Part shown: positions 1 through 6,127 of the stretch, one piece after another
Numbering within the stretch: position 1 is the stretch's first letter
Layout of the letters: every line of letters starts with the position of its first letter
Source: Thermoplasmatota archaeon
GTDB taxonomy: Archaea > Thermoplasmatota > Penumbrarchaeia > Penumbrarchaeales > Penumbrarchaeaceae
NCBI GenBank assembly: GCA_030591285.1
Contig: JAUVBH010000107.1
Location: 1 to 6,127 of the forward strand
DNA length: 6,127 bases
Direction of reading: 5' to 3'
Notes under the pieces: generated by a model
Seen by the model: only the letters and a program-made list of their open reading frames with translations
Told to the model about the DNA's origin: nothing
Databases searched by the model: none
Position numbers and translations under genes: made by a program

Positions 1-351
1 CAACCACTGGACATCACAGGGATCACAGTTGAAAGATCAGGTGGGATATATTCTGATGAAGTAACAGGAGTTGGATCTTTCCTGTTGACCTTCAAAGCGA
101 ATGAAGTGGGATCCGATGTGAATGGTTGGATCAAGGTAACCGCTTCCAAGGAAGGATATTCGACTGGTACCGCTCAGATATCTTTCAAGATCAAAGATAC
201 AAATGAACCAGCTGATGACGACGATGATGATACTTCTGTGAATAATAGTTCAGGCCTTTTCACTGTAACAAACATCATGATTGTGGTTGTAATAATCTTG
301 GTGATCGCTGCAATAGTTGGATTCTTTATATGGAGAAGTCGTAGGGAGTAG
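1..351 (+). CDS. C-terminal part of a membrane-anchored Ig-like surface protein (5' truncated)
   Basis: The frame is open from the first base to a TAG at 349-351, giving 116 visible residues, so the gene starts upstream of the window; the TTG at 85 lies inside the domain and is not a credible start. Visible residues 1 to about 67 look like the end of an Ig-like beta-sandwich, with alternating hydrophobic strands and the TASKEGY motif common in archaeal and bacterial Ig-like repeats. A linker follows with six consecutive aspartates (residues 72-77) and two overlapping N-X-S sequons (NNSS, 81-84). Residues about 91-111 form one hydrophobic helix, and the tail RSRRE fits a cytoplasmic stop-transfer end. 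The topology is therefore exterior domain, acidic stalk, membrane anchor. The role is unknown; adhesion or envelope structure is an inference from architecture. A cohesin-like fold was considered for the beta domain but cannot be supported from this fragment. Confidence 0.85.
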   Translation, partial: QPLDITGITVERSGGIYSDEVTGVGSFLLTFKANEVGSDVNGWIKVTASKEGYSTGTAQISFKIKDTNEPADDDDDDTSVNNSSGLFTVTNIMIVVVIILVIAAIVGFFIWRSRRE

Positions 352-364
352 GTCCTCACAGATG

Positions 365-380
365 GACCAAAGGTTTAAGG
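365..380 (+). promoter_or_regulatory. Weak candidate archaeal BRE/TATA element
   Basis: In the gap before the 1447-residue protein, a purine-rich stretch (CCAAAGG) is followed directly by TTTAAG at 374-379. This resembles a degenerate BRE plus box A. By the usual archaeal spacing, transcription would start near base 400 and leave a 5' untranslated region of about 50 bases. The match is poor and the gap is short, so read-through from the upstream surface-protein gene is equally possible. Confidence 0.22.
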
Positions 381-440
381 TGCAGTTCTCCCGATTATCT
401 TACAAGTTGGACTTTAGACCAGCCAGCGAGGATGATGGCC

Positions 441-445
441 GAGGT
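441..445 (+). promoter_or_regulatory. Ribosome binding site deciding the start at 452
   Basis: GAGGT at 441-445 lies six bases before the ATG at 452 and matches the anti-Shine-Dalgarno core. The in-frame ATG at 446 directly abuts GAGGT and has only a distant GAGG at 428-431, so 452 is preferred. The choice also places a compact signal peptide exactly at the N terminus. Confidence 0.6.
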
Positions 446-451
446 ATGGGA

Positions 452-3400
452 ATGATCAGAAGCAAAGCAACACTTTTCTCATTGATCATTTTGCTTCTAC
501 CATTGATACTCGTGTCCAATGGTGAGATACCCAATGATGGAAATATCACCTCTATATGGGCCTCACATGATCCGATCAGGATCGAATCTGATCCTGAGCT
601 GATCTCGATGGCCTCTACCGAAGGATGGGCTGGAAGTGGAAGTGAAGTTGACCCATACATCATCAATGACCTATCGATCAATGCTGGGACTGGGGATTAT
701 GGGATCAAGATCTGGAATACCTCATTGCATCTGGTAATTCGAAATTGCAATATTACATCTAATGGGATCAGATACAGTTTAAACCATGGCATGTGGGTCG
801 TTGATTCTGGTAATATCACATTGGAGAACAATAGGGTCACCAATTTTTCTACAGGGATGCTCACGGCCGGTAACAGTTTGAAGATCTATAACAATTCAAT
901 ATCGGACTGCTACGTTGGAATGAATATTCACTCATCAAGTGGTTTCGTTAAGAATAACACAATAATATGGAACAATGTCACCGGAATGTGGGTAACACAT
1001 AGTGATAACCTGTATCTGTACAGAAATAATTGCTCCTTCAATAACAACACAGGGATCATCATCGAATCATCATCGGAGATCATCCTGGAAGAGAATAACT
1101 GTTCGAACAATGGTCCTACTGGTTGGGCTGGGATCTATATCTGGTGGGGGTCGGGAGATTTCATACTGAAGAACAATACCTGCAACAATAATGGTGGAGA
1201 AGGGATATATTATTACGTCTACTGGGGAACTAGTAGAATTGAGAACAATACCTGTAACAACAATTCCAGACCGGGGATATATGCTATAGGTATCACTTCT
1301 ATCAGGAACAACACTTGTTCGGGGAATTTCGATGGGATCAGCGTTTATGGATGGACTCTGATCGAGAACAACACCCTATCCAACAACACACAATTCGGGA
1401 TAAGGATATCCAATGACTCGAATTCCATCATCAACAATACAATTGACAATAATCCGATCGGTATCCAGATCAGAGATGGAATAGATGAAGCAAATGAAAA
1501 CATGATCCTCCGGAATAGGATATCAAACTCAGATACAGGTCTTGCGATGAACAATACTAATAGAACGATAGTCCAGGGAAATGAGATATCGGATTGCTCA
1601 TGGACCGCTATCGATATTACCGGAGGTTACTGGAACACTGTCATTGACAATGATATCAGGATAACGAAAGATGGATCCGGAGGCATAGACACTGAGACCA
1701 CCTCCGATCTATGGATCCTGTCAAATAGATTGAATTACACAGGAACTTCACCTGCGATTCCATTGATCGCTGTGAATTTTGGTAGTGATATCAATATCAG
1801 TTACAATGTGATCAACGGATCCAATGGAGTTTCGATACTCATCGACCATTCAGCGTTGGTGGAGATCCAGGATAACCATCTATCCGGTGGTGACCAAGGT
1901 ATCTGGATGTATGAAAGCATCTTCACCAGGGTGATCAATAACACCATTGAGAATATTCCACAGGGGATCTGGATGGAAAGAGCGCCATCGTATATCTCAA
2001 GGAACGATTTCATACACTCAGGAATTTACATTCCTCCGGGAAATCCCAACTATCCCTGGTTAAGGACCACACAGATAGATCTCACCAATACTGTAAATGG
2101 CAAGCCCTTGCGTTTCATAACGAATTCAACAACACTGGACGGTAATACGGATGAGGCAGGACAGATCATTATCCACGGTACCCAGGGAGTAATACTTTCC
2201 AATTTCACACTAAGTGATGTTATCAGACCAGTTCATGTCCTCGACTCCAGAAATATAGCGTTGAACAATATCACTGTAGAGGGCACCCTTTACGGGATCA
2301 CTCTTTCCAATTCGAACACATCGGATATCCGGGATTGTGTGATCGAGAACACATCATACAGTTTAGAGATCTACAACGGGAACAGCAACAGACTAATGGA
2401 TAATTCCATTATCAACTACACGGACTGGTATGGCATATACCTCATCTTTTCCGATGGGAACACACTCCACAGGAACACTATCTTTTCACCAAAGGACAAT
2501 TTCAAAGAAGGTATCCATCTCCACAGATGCGATAGGAACCTGATCTACGAGAATTATGTATTCTACAGCGGCGGGACAACAAACAATTACAAAAACGACA
2601 CATTTCAGGCTTATGACTTCATCGGAGAAAATCATTGGAACTATACCGATGGGATCGGCAACTACTGGAGAGACTGGAGAACACCGGACATGGATGGAGA
2701 TGGGATCGTTGACAACCCCTATACCATTGGTGCAAGCGGGGCGATCATGCCTCTGGACCATTCTCCATTGACAACATGTCCAGTGATCGCTCCTCCTACA
2801 AATATTACAACCATACCATATGAGGATCTGATCTATCTTGAATGGGAAGAACCAGTTCAGACCAACTATACAGTGGTGCAAAGCTACAATGTCTACAGGC
2901 AAAGGAATAGTTCAGGCCCTGTGGAACCATTCTCCTACATTGGTTCTGTGAGTTCGATCACTCCGAACTATGTCGATACGGACGTTTCCCATTCATATAG
3001 CGAATACAGGTACTTCATCACAGCAGTGAACCAGTTGATCGAAAGCGATCCGTCAAACATGGTCAATGTAAGTCTGGAAATGAATCCACCCATCATCAAT
3101 ATCACTTCACCACAAAACAACAGTTTCCTCAACACCCAGGATGTATTTATCGAATGGACGGTCTTCGATAAGGAGAATTGGATCAGCAGGACCGAGATCA
3201 AACTTGATGATGGACCATGGGTGAACATCGATCTAAACAGATCTCATCTTTTCACAGATCTCGCCGAAGGGCCCCATGTAGCTCAAATAGCAGCAACTGA
3301 CAAGGTTTCATTCACAACGGTCGAGGAGGTCAATTTCTTCGTCGATATCACAACACCGATATTGAACATCACCTCCCCGGATCATGGGGATCTGATAACC

Positions 3401-4795
3401 AGCAGGATCGTTACGGTCAGCTGGCAAGGATTTGATATGGGATCCGGGATCGATAGATTTGAAGTAAGGGCCGACTGCTGTAACTGGACTGGTGCAAATT
3501 GGGACACAGGCCATACATTCACTTTCGAAACAGATGGCATCCACGGAGTTGAGGTTGCAGCCATAGATAGAGCGGGGAACAGAATGGAAGAAGCTGCATC
3601 ATTCATTGTTGACACTTATCTACCAGACCTTACAATTCTCACACCTGATGACGGATTGATGTCCCAGGATGGAAAGATAAAGGTTACCTGGACCGGTGGA
3701 GACAACGGCACAGGGCTTGAAGGATACTGGTTCAGGACCAATGATTGGAATTGGACCTACATGGCCGATAGGACGGATAAGACCCTCTGGAGTTTGTATG
3801 ATGGAGTCTACACCTTTCAGGTAAAAGCGATTGACCTGGCAGGGAACATCAGGATCGATGAAGTGGAGGTCACGATCGATGGAACTCTGCCCAAGCTTCA
3901 CATTCTTAGCCCAATTGATGGTTCGTTCATCAGTGCATCACCAGTTGTGATCTCCTGGAATGGCACCGATGCGACTTCGGGCATTGACCATTATAAGATA
4001 AGGCTTGGTGAAAATCAGTGGGTGGATGTTGGAGATGACAACTCTTACACCATCGTCAATCTGGAAGTGGGACAGTACCTTTTCAGTATAAAAGCTCAGG
4101 ATAGAGCCGGTAATTCTATCACATTGATCACAGGTTTCACACTGGACCAGACCAGACCTGAATTCATCACATATTCTCCCGTTGGAAATGAAGTGGATCC
4201 CGAGAATATCATCTCTGTAACATTTTCAGAAAGAATGCACAGGGAAACGATCCAATTTCGAGTTCTTGATGTTAAAGGATCTCTGGAGTGGAAGGGGGAG
4301 CGTATGATATTCGTCCCTGATAAGAATCTCACCTATGGAAGGACTTATGAGATAACAGTTCTGGGATGGGACCTGGCAGGGACCCGGATGTCCACTTTGA
4401 TATGGAACTTCAGGACCACAAGTAAAGGTGATGTCCAGGGTTACATAGTTGACAAAAGCGATGAACCTGTGGAATTTGCCAAGGTTTACATCATCGATGG
4501 AAATGAAACCAGATCCAGAGAGGATGGATTCTTCACCATGGAACTGGAATCGGGATCAAGGATCCTGGTAGTTGAAGCTGATGGATTCAAGAAGGTTGAG
4601 GTCCCGATAGATATCGAACCCGGTGAAACCTATGTCATTGACAAGCTGGTGCTGTCAAAAAATAAGAACGGCATTATGTCCCCATGGTCCTGTCTTCTAT
4701 GGGCTTCCCTTGTTCTGATATCACTTGCAGCGATCACTGCTGCCGCCATATACATCGGCAGCCAAAGGAGACATGGGAATCTGGATGAGGAATGA
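452..4795 (+). CDS. Large NosD-like beta-helix surface protein with FN3, Ig-like repeats and C-terminal membrane anchor
   Basis: This is a complete protein of 1447 residues, ending in TGA at 4793-4795. Residues 1-24 are a signal peptide (basic MIRSK, then a Leu/Ile-rich core, cleavage probably near VSNG). From about residue 39 the sequence follows the archaeal NosD-like pattern: a DPI.I strand, GSGSEVDPY at about 61-69, then many 20-24 residue right-handed beta-helix coils with recurring GI and NNT turns. A VNGKP module lies at 548-552, further coils run to about 740, and DMDGDGIVD lies at 746-754. Then come an FN3-like domain (about 780-875), four Ig-like repeats (from 879, 969, 1058 and 1147), a Big_5-like domain (from 1236; SPVGNEVDPEN and FSERM), a carboxypeptidase-regulatory-like domain (about 1326-1400), a membrane helix (about 1413-1435) and the tail SQRRHGNLDEE. 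About 47 N-X-S/T sequons suggest heavy glycosylation. NosD-like and other beta-helix proteins often bind or cleave polysaccharides, but no catalytic residues could be assigned. Adhesion or glycan binding at the cell surface is the best inference. In-frame upstream starts at 446, 362 and 317 are less likely. Confidence 0.9.
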   Translation: MIRSKATLFSLIILLLPLILVSNGEIPNDGNITSIWASHDPIRIESDPELISMASTEGWAGSGSEVDPYIINDLSINAGTGDYGIKIWNTSLHLVIRNCNITSNGIRYSLNHGMWVVDSGNITLENNRVTNFSTGMLTAGNSLKIYNNSISDCYVGMNIHSSSGFVKNNTIIWNNVTGMWVTHSDNLYLYRNNCSFNNNTGIIIESSSEIILEENNCSNNGPTGWAGIYIWWGSGDFILKNNTCNNNGGEGIYYYVYWGTSRIENNTCNNNSRPGIYAIGITSIRNNTCSGNFDGISVYGWTLIENNTLSNNTQFGIRISNDSNSIINNTIDNNPIGIQIRDGIDEANENMILRNRISNSDTGLAMNNTNRTIVQGNEISDCSWTAIDITGGYWNTVIDNDIRITKDGSGGIDTETTSDLWILSNRLNYTGTSPAIPLIAVNFGSDINISYNVINGSNGVSILIDHSALVEIQDNHLSGGDQGIWMYESIFTRVINNTIENIPQGIWMERAPSYISRNDFIHSGIYIPPGNPNYPWLRTTQIDLTNTVNGKPLRFITNSTTLDGNTDEAGQIIIHGTQGVILSNFTLSDVIRPVHVLDSRNIALNNITVEGTLYGITLSNSNTSDIRDCVIENTSYSLEIYNGNSNRLMDNSIINYTDWYGIYLIFSDGNTLHRNTIFSPKDNFKEGIHLHRCDRNLIYENYVFYSGGTTNNYKNDTFQAYDFIGENHWNYTDGIGNYWRDWRTPDMDGDGIVDNPYTIGASGAIMPLDHSPLTTCPVIAPPTNITTIPYEDLIYLEWEEPVQTNYTVVQSYNVYRQRNSSGPVEPFSYIGSVSSITPNYVDTDVSHSYSEYRYFITAVNQLIESDPSNMVNVSLEMNPPIINITSPQNNSFLNTQDVFIEWTVFDKENWISRTEIKLDDGPWVNIDLNRSHLFTDLAEGPHVAQIAATDKVSFTTVEEVNFFVDITTPILNITSPDHGDLITSRIVTVSWQGFDMGSGIDRFEVRADCCNWTGANWDTGHTFTFETDGIHGVEVAAIDRAGNRMEEAASFIVDTYLPDLTILTPDDGLMSQDGKIKVTWTGGDNGTGLEGYWFRTNDWNWTYMADRTDKTLWSLYDGVYTFQVKAIDLAGNIRIDEVEVTIDGTLPKLHILSPIDGSFISASPVVISWNGTDATSGIDHYKIRLGENQWVDVGDDNSYTIVNLEVGQYLFSIKAQDRAGNSITLITGFTLDQTRPEFITYSPVGNEVDPENIISVTFSERMHRETIQFRVLDVKGSLEWKGERMIFVPDKNLTYGRTYEITVLGWDLAGTRMSTLIWNFRTTSKGDVQGYIVDKSDEPVEFAKVYIIDGNETRSREDGFFTMELESGSRILVVEADGFKKVEVPIDIEPGETYVIDKLVLSKNKNGIMSPWSCLLWASLVLISLAAITAAAIYIGSQRRHGNLDEE
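1025..1445 (+). repeat. Best-conserved beta-helix coils (N-N-T/C repeats)
   Basis: This part of the protein carries consecutive coils whose turn reads NNC or NNTC/NNTL/NNTI. The turn asparagines begin at residues 192, 215, 241, 265, 286, 306 and 328, so coil lengths are 20-26 residues. At the DNA level AACAATACCTG recurs at 1172 and 1244, exactly 72 bases apart, with degenerate copies at 1307 and 1367. The pattern is that of PbH1-type repeats. The near-identity of two neighbouring coils suggests fairly recent coil duplication. Confidence 0.75.
2687..2713 (+). other. Calcium-loop-like DxDxDG motif at the end of the beta-helix
   Basis: Residues 746-754 read DMDGDGIVD, placing aspartates at loop positions 1, 3, 5 and 9, as in dockerin or thrombospondin-3-like calcium loops. 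Archaeal NosD-like proteins commonly close the helix with a similar segment (GNYW, then DxDGDGI, then PYTI), and this copy keeps GNYWRDW before it and NPYTIG after it. Calcium binding is inferred from these residues only. Confidence 0.6.
3086..4156 (+). repeat. Four tandem Ig-like repeats, 89-90 residue period
   Basis: Four domains begin at residues 879, 969, 1058 and 1147, and the next domain begins at 1236, so the period is 90, 89, 89, 89. Each opens with a proline and a version of INITSP (ITSP, ITSP, ILTP, ILSP), then has a V.W strand (W.G.D in repeats 2-4) and a late A.D segment, which in repeats 2, 3 and 4 reads AIDRAGN, AIDLAGN and AQDRAGN. Repeat 1 has AATDKVS instead. Protein similarity is clear but the DNA copies have diverged. 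They probably form a rod that holds the beta-helix away from the membrane. Confidence 0.8.
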
Positions 4796-4799
4796 CATT

Positions 4800-4823
4800 C
4801 GTCTATTCTTCTTCCCATTTTTT
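4800..4823 (+). terminator. Possible T-rich transcription end for the large surface protein
   Basis: The plus strand just after the stop codon is pyrimidine-rich and ends in six consecutive T (4818-4823), which would suit archaeal oligo-U termination. No hairpin is needed or evident. The same bases encode the KKWEEE tail of the convergent gene on the minus strand, so Lys and Glu codons alone could explain the T tract. Confidence 0.3.
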
Positions 4824-6127
4824 CCGGTCCCTTATTAATACGATCAGGAAAATTGCGATGACAACCGCTATCACGATCACGAAAATAATTACCAACCACC
4901 ATGGAAATGAGTCATCCTTCTCCTTTTCCTGGACCTGTGGAACTTCAGGAAGGACCACCGAAAAACTGACACTGACCTCTAACCATCCTTGTGGTGGTCC
5001 TTCGGTTGAAACATTCAGGATCGCAGTATATTGACCGGGAGCAAGGTCTGTAATGGATACTTCTTCACCCTCGTGGAAAGAACCATTGATCAACCACCTG
5101 TAGGTCAGGGAACGTGTGTCATTGTCTGTAGCTCTGAATATGATCGTGTCGGTCGTCAAGAATTCATCTTCGGTCCCCGGAGATAATATGACCACTTCAA
5201 CTGGAGGAACCGGATCGGGTTCTACGGGTTCATCTGGAGGTAAAACATGAATTGTCCAGTTGTAGAAGAACCATGAAGTTCCAACGGAAATGTTTACCTC
5301 AAGATCAAGATAGAGATCATGGGTGATGTTCATATCATCAAATGATAGATCGAAGGTCAAATTGTTCCCAGTTGATACTTTTTCAAGATACCAAGTGATC
5401 TCGATTTGTTCCATATCCGGATCATCTATAGAGATCTCAAAGAGCAGCTCTTCATCATGATCCACCTCTATATCCCCTGATTCCGGTGTGACATTGACAA
5501 AAACCGGCCTATCCACATCGATCACCTCAATGGTCCATGTTCTATTGATAGTCAAAGATGGGTCAACAGGATCGAAGGCGTGGACCTCAACAACAAATGG
5601 TGAATTTTCAGAGGAGTTAGATCCAACGAAATGGGAGAAAAAGGTCCATTGAGTGGAATTCTCCAATCTCACCAATGGAGTAACCCAATAATGGTAAGGT
5701 GTTCCACCTTCCGGATCACTGAACTCAGCTCTGAAGAGTATTGATTCCCCCTCGCTGATCTGTATTGTCGAATTAATAGGTTCGAACAAGACCAGCTCAG
5801 GTCCTATGTTCACATCCTCGACATACAACTCCCATATTGCGGAGCTGTTCTCATCTGCAAAAAAGAATGATCTGTTTCCATGAAATTCGATGATATATGG
5901 CTCTTCCCTGTATGAAAGATCCCCAATAAATGGAACGGAATGATTGAAGTGTTCACCGCTAGTGAAATTCTCTCCCTCAAAGGTCCAATATCCCGGAGGG
6001 ATCGGTTCATTGTTCCGATAGAAACCGGCGGTGATGTTCACCCATTCCCCCTCGGAAGTAAAAATATCTCCTATTGGAACAGTTGATTGGAAAGTGAGCT
6101 CAGGTCTATCCTTCACCGTAAATTCCA
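4803..6127 (-). CDS. PKD/Ig-like repeat surface protein with C-terminal membrane anchor (5' truncated)
   Basis: On the minus strand the frame is open from the window edge to a TAG at 4805-4803, giving 440 full residues. The GTG at 6116 is the first possible start, but codons before it (EFT) continue the same beta domain and no signal peptide is present, so the true start is outside the window. At least four beta-sandwich units are seen: residues 1 to about 107, 109-205 (SEGESILFRAEFSDPEGG, typical PKD/cadherin-like style), 207-294 (DPDMEQIEITWYL, close to the usual DPDGD.LTYTWY pattern) and 309-391 (LTYRWLING, then DLAPGQYT). A proline/acidic hinge lies at about 295-308. A charged linker (393-408) leads to a membrane helix at about 409-431 and the tail RDRKKWEEE. 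There are 17 N-X-S/T sequons and no cysteine is visible. The protein is probably an envelope or adhesion protein; no enzymatic motif was found. It converges on the beta-helix gene with a 7-base gap. Confidence 0.87.
   Translation of the reverse strand, partial: EFTVKDRPELTFQSTVPIGDIFTSEGEWVNITAGFYRNNEPIPPGYWTFEGENFTSGEHFNHSVPFIGDLSYREEPYIIEFHGNRSFFFADENSSAIWELYVEDVNIGPELVLFEPINSTIQISEGESILFRAEFSDPEGGTPYHYWVTPLVRLENSTQWTFFSHFVGSNSSENSPFVVEVHAFDPVDPSLTINRTWTIEVIDVDRPVFVNVTPESGDIEVDHDEELLFEISIDDPDMEQIEITWYLEKVSTGNNLTFDLSFDDMNITHDLYLDLEVNISVGTSWFFYNWTIHVLPPDEPVEPDPVPPVEVVILSPGTEDEFLTTDTIIFRATDNDTRSLTYRWLINGSFHEGEEVSITDLAPGQYTAILNVSTEGPPQGWLEVSVSFSVVLPEVPQVQEKEKDDSFPWWLVIIFVIVIAVVIAIFLIVLIRDRKKWEEE

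Noticed and set aside
214..231. Asp-codon run as a DNA microsatellite or switch tract
   Set aside because: GAT and GAC codons are mixed, so the tract is not a perfect short repeat prone to slippage; it is better read as an acidic protein linker.
1165..1450. CRISPR-like spaced repeats (AACAATACCTG and variants)
   Set aside because: The copies are short, degenerate and in frame at 60-72 base intervals, exactly as expected from beta-helix coils in a coding region.
2486..2902. A 138-residue minus-strand open frame inside the beta-helix gene, with several Cys and His residues
   Set aside because: It lies wholly antisense to the well-supported large surface protein, has no ribosome binding site that I could see, and its composition is that of a reversed reading of that gene.
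4657..4662. T6 on the minus strand as a terminator of the convergent gene
   Set aside because: It is about 140 bases past the stop codon and within another coding region, where it is explained by SKNK codons; too weak to list as a feature.
4727..4743. Small inverted repeat GCAGC / GCTGC with a 7-base loop
   Set aside because: A five-base stem inside the region encoding the Ala-rich membrane helix; it is expected from Ala codons and no T run follows it.
452..4795. Assigning the gene symbol nosD and a copper-loading role
   Set aside because: Only the beta-helix pattern is shared. The protein is about three times the length of true NosD, carries a stalk and membrane anchor, and no nitrous-oxide reductase genes are nearby.

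Overview
The window reads as a cell-surface protein locus of an archaeon, most likely a euryarchaeote of the Thermoplasmatota type; that lineage is an inference from protein style, not a measured match. The signs are secreted beta-helix proteins of the archaeal NosD-like kind, strings of Ig-like domains rich in N-X-S/T sequons, single C-terminal membrane anchors followed by a short basic tail, and a Shine-Dalgarno sequence close to the chosen start. By eye the G+C content is in the low-to-mid 40s percent, and all three genes share the same base and codon style, so nothing looks recently imported.

Layout: (1) bases 1-351, plus strand, are the 3' end of a membrane-anchored protein with an Ig-like domain, a hexa-aspartate linker and one membrane helix. 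(2) Bases 352-451 are a gap of about 100 bases with a weak promoter candidate and a clear ribosome binding site. (3) Bases 452-4795, plus strand, hold a complete 1447-residue surface protein: signal peptide, long right-handed beta-helix, calcium-loop-like motif, fibronectin-III-like domain, four Ig-like repeats with an 89-90 residue period, a Big_5-like domain, a carboxypeptidase-regulatory-like domain and a membrane anchor. (4) After only 7 bases, a convergent minus-strand gene fills 4803-6127 and runs off the window at its 5' end; it encodes at least four PKD/Ig-like domains, a membrane helix and a basic-then-acidic tail.

All three proteins have the topology of a large exterior region, one helix and a short cytoplasmic tail, so they probably sit side by side in the cell envelope as adhesins, glycan-binding proteins or structural surface proteins. 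No catalytic residues could be assigned, and no enzyme, RNA gene, mobile element, CRISPR array or defence system is visible. The more unusual signals are a run of five cysteines on successive coils of the beta-helix, a matching stripe of glycosylation sequons, a large excess of GATC tetranucleotides, and the very tight convergent gene ends. I do not see a clearly new biological system here.
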